Below are positions 60,835 through 64,000 of a DNA stretch of 64,000 nucleotides, piece after piece. The notes beneath the pieces are model-generated. The model was given only the letters and a program-made list of their open reading frames with translations. It did no database searches and was not told where the DNA came from. The translations under genes were made by a program, and so were the position numbers. The DNA comes from Myrica gale (Eukaryota > Streptophyta > Magnoliopsida > Fagales > Myricaceae): contig OZ005600.1 of assembly GCA_963930655.1 (NCBI GenBank), positions 6,699,501 through 6,763,500 on the forward strand, in the 5' to 3' direction. Numbering within the stretch: position 1 is the first letter of the stretch; every line of letters starts with the position of its first letter.

Positions 60835-61393
60835 GAATGACCACCATCTAAAAAATTTATTGGCTCTTCGGAGGGAATCCATTTCCCTTTAAGTCGTGTC
60901 TCTCGGCTTGTATCAAGAGAAATTAATTACAGGAGTTATCATTTTTAAAATTAGCGCTAGTAACGTTAAATTAGTAATTCGCGCAATTAATTGTAGTCGA
61001 ACATTAATATATAATTTTTTTTAATTGACTTCATCCTATATAATTTTACGGATATTACGAAATTAAACGACGTACACTTTCCAAAATTACACGTCAAGAA
61101 AGGGATGAGCAAGGCGAACATTAATATATAATTGACTTCATCCTATATATATTCTTATATGATTTACCTGGAATTGCTCCTACAATTAAATCAGGACAAC
61201 CATGATGTTTAAGTGTCGATTGAGCAAGGCGGCGCCCAAAAGACCAAATCAAAACTCAACCGTTGCATGTATATATATATATATACAACTCCGCCCATAT
61301 TGTAACCGTCAATACCATGATCGCAAGTCTCCAGCCAACTCCAAAAGAAGAATAACTGAAACCCCTTTCGCGTAGACAAAGTAACGAGGAAAT
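60835..61393. other. Promoter-side region of the 227-residue gene
   Basis: AT-rich. A TA run (61268-61286) lies about 110 bases before the ATG and may act as TATA region. No other feature was seen. Confidence 0.4.
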
Positions 61394-62077
61394 ATGACAG
61401 AGAGATACTCCATCCTGCAGAAGAAACTTCAAGAACTTGAATCTGAACTCCACCATCATGTCTCTATCCCGGATAAAAACCCGATCCCTGAGGATGTCCT
61501 CGAAGCCTTCCAGAAAAGATTTCTGTTCGTAAAAAACCTCCTAAGAGCCGAGATCAAATCCCATCCATCGAATCCCCGCCATTTGCAATACATCGCAGGG
61601 CGACTCGCCGAACTCGAGCACGATTTCGAGGTCTGGGACGGTGACAAAACCTCGTCAATGAACCGCGACGATAATGCTTCGACATGTGCTTGCACCGAGT
61701 CATGTCTCAACGACGATGGGGAGGCCTCTGTTGAATTGGGCGAGCCTGTTTACGAGGACGAACCGGAAAGCCTATCACAAGGTGATCTGGTCGAAGAAAA
61801 GGCGCTGGTGGAGTTTTCCGCGCGTCCGAAACAAGAAACTTTGTTGCAGGAGGAAGTTTTGGATTCTAATTTGTATGAGGAAAAGGCGAAGGAGGAGGTT
61901 AGCGTTGGGTTTGAGAGGAATGTGAAGGGAGAACAAAGGAGGGTTGGGATTGGGAGTTTATGTGGGGCTATGGCTAGTGGGTTGGTGCTCGGTATGGCTT
62001 TGACGGGTTATGCTATGGGGAGGCTCTCTGGTTGTTTTCAATATGTGGAACCAGGATGTTTTCTTACTCCTACTTAG
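61394..62077 (+). CDS. Unrecognised plant protein with C-terminal membrane segment
   Basis: Intronless ORF of 227 residues, clearly richer in GC than its surroundings. Residues 1-95 are helical and charged (MTERYSILQKKLQELESEL, FQKRFLFVKNLLRAEI, LQYIAGRLAELEHDFEVWDG), a probable coiled coil. Residues 95-190 are acidic and low in complexity. Residues 197-217 (GSLCGAMASGLVLGMALTGY) form a Gly/Ala-rich membrane helix just before the end CFLTPT, so a tail-anchored-like topology is possible. I know no function. The long frame, good composition and clear start support a real gene. Confidence 0.75.
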   Translation: MTERYSILQKKLQELESELHHHVSIPDKNPIPEDVLEAFQKRFLFVKNLLRAEIKSHPSNPRHLQYIAGRLAELEHDFEVWDGDKTSSMNRDDNASTCACTESCLNDDGEASVELGEPVYEDEPESLSQGDLVEEKALVEFSARPKQETLLQEEVLDSNLYEEKAKEEVSVGFERNVKGEQRRVGIGSLCGAMASGLVLGMALTGYAMGRLSGCFQYVEPGCFLTPT

Positions 62078-62605
62078 AAATACTTTCGTTTGCCTTTTCG
62101 TATTTTTCTGATTCAAGATCCGGTCATCAGGATATTGTATGTAACTTAGCGTAGTGTTATATATTTATGGAACTTCTTGTAATTTTAGATAGCAAGATTG
62201 TGTGCTAGCTAGGGACGTTTTGTGAAGCATACAAACCTCATGCAAGAGTAGCACTTCGACAGAGCAGTTTGCCCAGGTGCACTACTATAGAAGCCCCTGC
62301 TTTTTCAATTTCTTTGTTCCGTTTATGGTTTATGGAAGAATCGCTTTATTTCTTGGCTTTTTAGACCAAATCGTTTATATGAACACAAATCGCGAAAGTA
62401 TTTCTTACTAACTTTTGAAATTGATTCCTTCCAAAAGCGCGAAGTAAGTTGTAACCTTTAAAATGGCGATAGAAACAGAAAAATACCAAACCAAAGTCTT
62501 TCTACTTATTTCTTATAGCTAATTAAGCAAACAGGTAAACGTCAGCAATCAGTTGATTTCTGTTAGGCAATAATGTTTTCCTGCTTCCCTCACGGGAGGT
62601 GCATG

Positions 62606-63265
62606 AGGCTGCGTTTGTTTCCGCGTAAAATGAGAACATATTTGCAGAAAAAATAAATAAATTTCAGTGTTTGACTAATTTCTTGAAAATAAAAATATAG
62701 TGTTTGGTTGTCACCTGAAAATTTAAAAAATATTTTGTGAGCTTGTTTAGTTTTGATGTACCTTCTAGATTCAGAATAACAATCATATTAGAGGAATCCA
62801 GACATATACTTCCTCTAATGATCCATTTGAATTATCAAAGGCTCCAATCGGGAAAGTTGTGTCTTTCTTACAAATTTGTCAATCAGCAAATGAAGAGCTA
62901 TTTATAAATAATATAATAGAGAAAAAATAGTAGATATGATATGTTTACGATAGAATAAAGAAAAAATAGTTAACTGGAAAATAATTTAAGTTTTTTTGTT
63001 AAAGAAAAAATAGTAGATAGCATATTTTACAATAGAATAGATAAAAAATATTCACATGAAAATTAACTTAAGTTTCTTTTGTTAAGATAGTAAAGAGAAT
63101 ATAAATGAGAAAAAAATAATAGATAAAGTCTGTTGGATAAAATAGAAAAAAGATGGTCATCTGGAAAATAACTTACGCTTCTTCAAAATGTAAGTTATTT
63201 CCAACTTGATACGCTTCATTTTCCTTTGACCGTGAAAATATATTCAGTCGAAACAAACGCAGCCT
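62606..63265. mobile_element. MITE with perfect 16 bp terminal inverted repeats
   Basis: aggctgcgtttgtttc at the left end is matched by gaaacaaacgcagcct at the right end. The interior is AT-rich with about three degenerate copies of an 80 bp unit (gaaaaaatagtagata, aaaataa(t/c)ttaagttt). No coding capacity. A target duplication was not found. Confidence 0.75.
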
Positions 63266-63307
63266 TAGTCATTAGTCTAAACGAAACTCGTAACTCCTCG
63301 AGGAAAG

Positions 63308-63720
63308 TACTAATCACATGTATTTTGACTTCAAAAAGGCTAGTTAAAATTGCTGTTAAAATTCATTGGATTATTATAAAGGCAAATTTAAACTAGTAAG
63401 ATCTCAATGTGGGACTAGATCATCTTTCTTTCATTTTTCTTCTCTCACTATAAGTGAGATTCAGAGTATCGCAATCTCTCATTTAAATCCTTAACGTCCT
63501 CATCAAAGTCCACCAAACCCACATTGGTAGTTACTATAATTGCTCTGATTTTATTTATAACGCCCCAAGAAAAACACTAACTACATAACTTTGATTTCAA
63601 AAAGATTAGTCAAGTTGCTCTTAAAATTTCTTGGATCATTATAAAGCTCAATTCAACTTAATAAAGTCTCAACATGAAACTTAATCATCTCTTTCTTTTC
63701 TTTTCTTTTCTCTTCTCTCG
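63308..63720. repeat. Diverged direct repeat, about 150-160 bp, period about 267
   Basis: Copies near 63308-63470 and 63575-63720 share the order tttcaaaaag(a/g)ttag, ttaaaatt(c/t), ttggat(t/c)attataaag, ctcaa(t/c)(a/g)t and catctttct-type runs. Non-coding; probably an old transposon terminal region. Confidence 0.5.
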
Positions 63721-64000
63721 TTCCGAACGGTATTTAGGATATCACAAAATTTGATTCAAAACATAACTGCTTAAAAGAAAGGTTAGCCAGACGAACCGCT
63801 GGAACTGAAAAGTATATTCTAACTACAGTGGTGGGTGAAAATTTGAATCGTGCAAAAAAAAAGCACCTTGAGATGAGAGCTTCAATCACGGAGGAACGAC
63901 GACTATAGTCTTGTTTGAGCCCCAACAATTTGAGCCCAAAAATTTAGGTTTAATAATAAAAAAATTCATTACATAATTTTTTATTATTATAATATTTATT

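Overview
The window is nuclear DNA of a flowering plant, almost certainly a eudicot. Seven of its genes are recognisable plant families with GT-AG introns that I could join in frame by eye. The space between genes is AT-rich and full of DNA transposons, SINEs, LINE fragments and a solo LTR. No prokaryotic operon, CRISPR array, rRNA or intact tRNA gene was seen.

Layout. (1) 1-9012, minus: COG7, a Golgi tethering-complex subunit whose 3' part runs off the left edge. Its 4 kb first intron carries a LINE-type insertion (5131-7530) with a perfect target duplication. Its coding frame breaks at base 318. (2) 9013-19200: a gene-free accessory tract with a fold-back MITE, a 164 bp tandem duplication, a 2.5 kb CACTA element and three more MITEs. 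(3) 19209-22380, plus: a glycerol-3-phosphate/phosphate transporter (G3Pp family) with a 5' leader intron. (4) 23187-32700: a transposon nest holding a SINE split by a hAT element, a MULE with 9 bp duplications, a solo LTR, and a MITE split by a LINE 3' end. Within it is a 56-codon gene (31340-31510, minus) for a homologue of the short transmembrane mitochondrial protein STMP1. (5) 34241-41244, plus: a RIN2/gp78-like membrane RING ubiquitin ligase with a leader rich in upstream AUGs. (6) 44031-45419, plus: two tandem root meristem growth factor (RGF/GOLVEN/CLEL) peptide units; the second has a stop codon in its leader and a SINE directly after its end. (7) 46980-51792, plus: KAPA synthase (BIOF) of biotin synthesis, ending in a peroxisomal AKL signal. 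It converges with (8) 52902-56523, minus: the meiotic protein AMEIOTIC1/SWITCH1/DYAD. (9) 59284-60825: a second MULE. (10) 61394-62077, plus: an unrecognised 227-residue protein with one C-terminal membrane segment. (11) 62606-63265: another MITE.

The genes are unrelated plant functions (Golgi tethering, phosphate homeostasis, ER/plasma-membrane ubiquitination, peptide hormone, biotin, meiosis) and form no pathway together. The most unusual parts are the tandem RGF locus, the STMP1-like microgene, the COG7 frameshift, and the COG7-intron LINE, which seems to carry the 5' end of an unrelated mRNA in inverted orientation.
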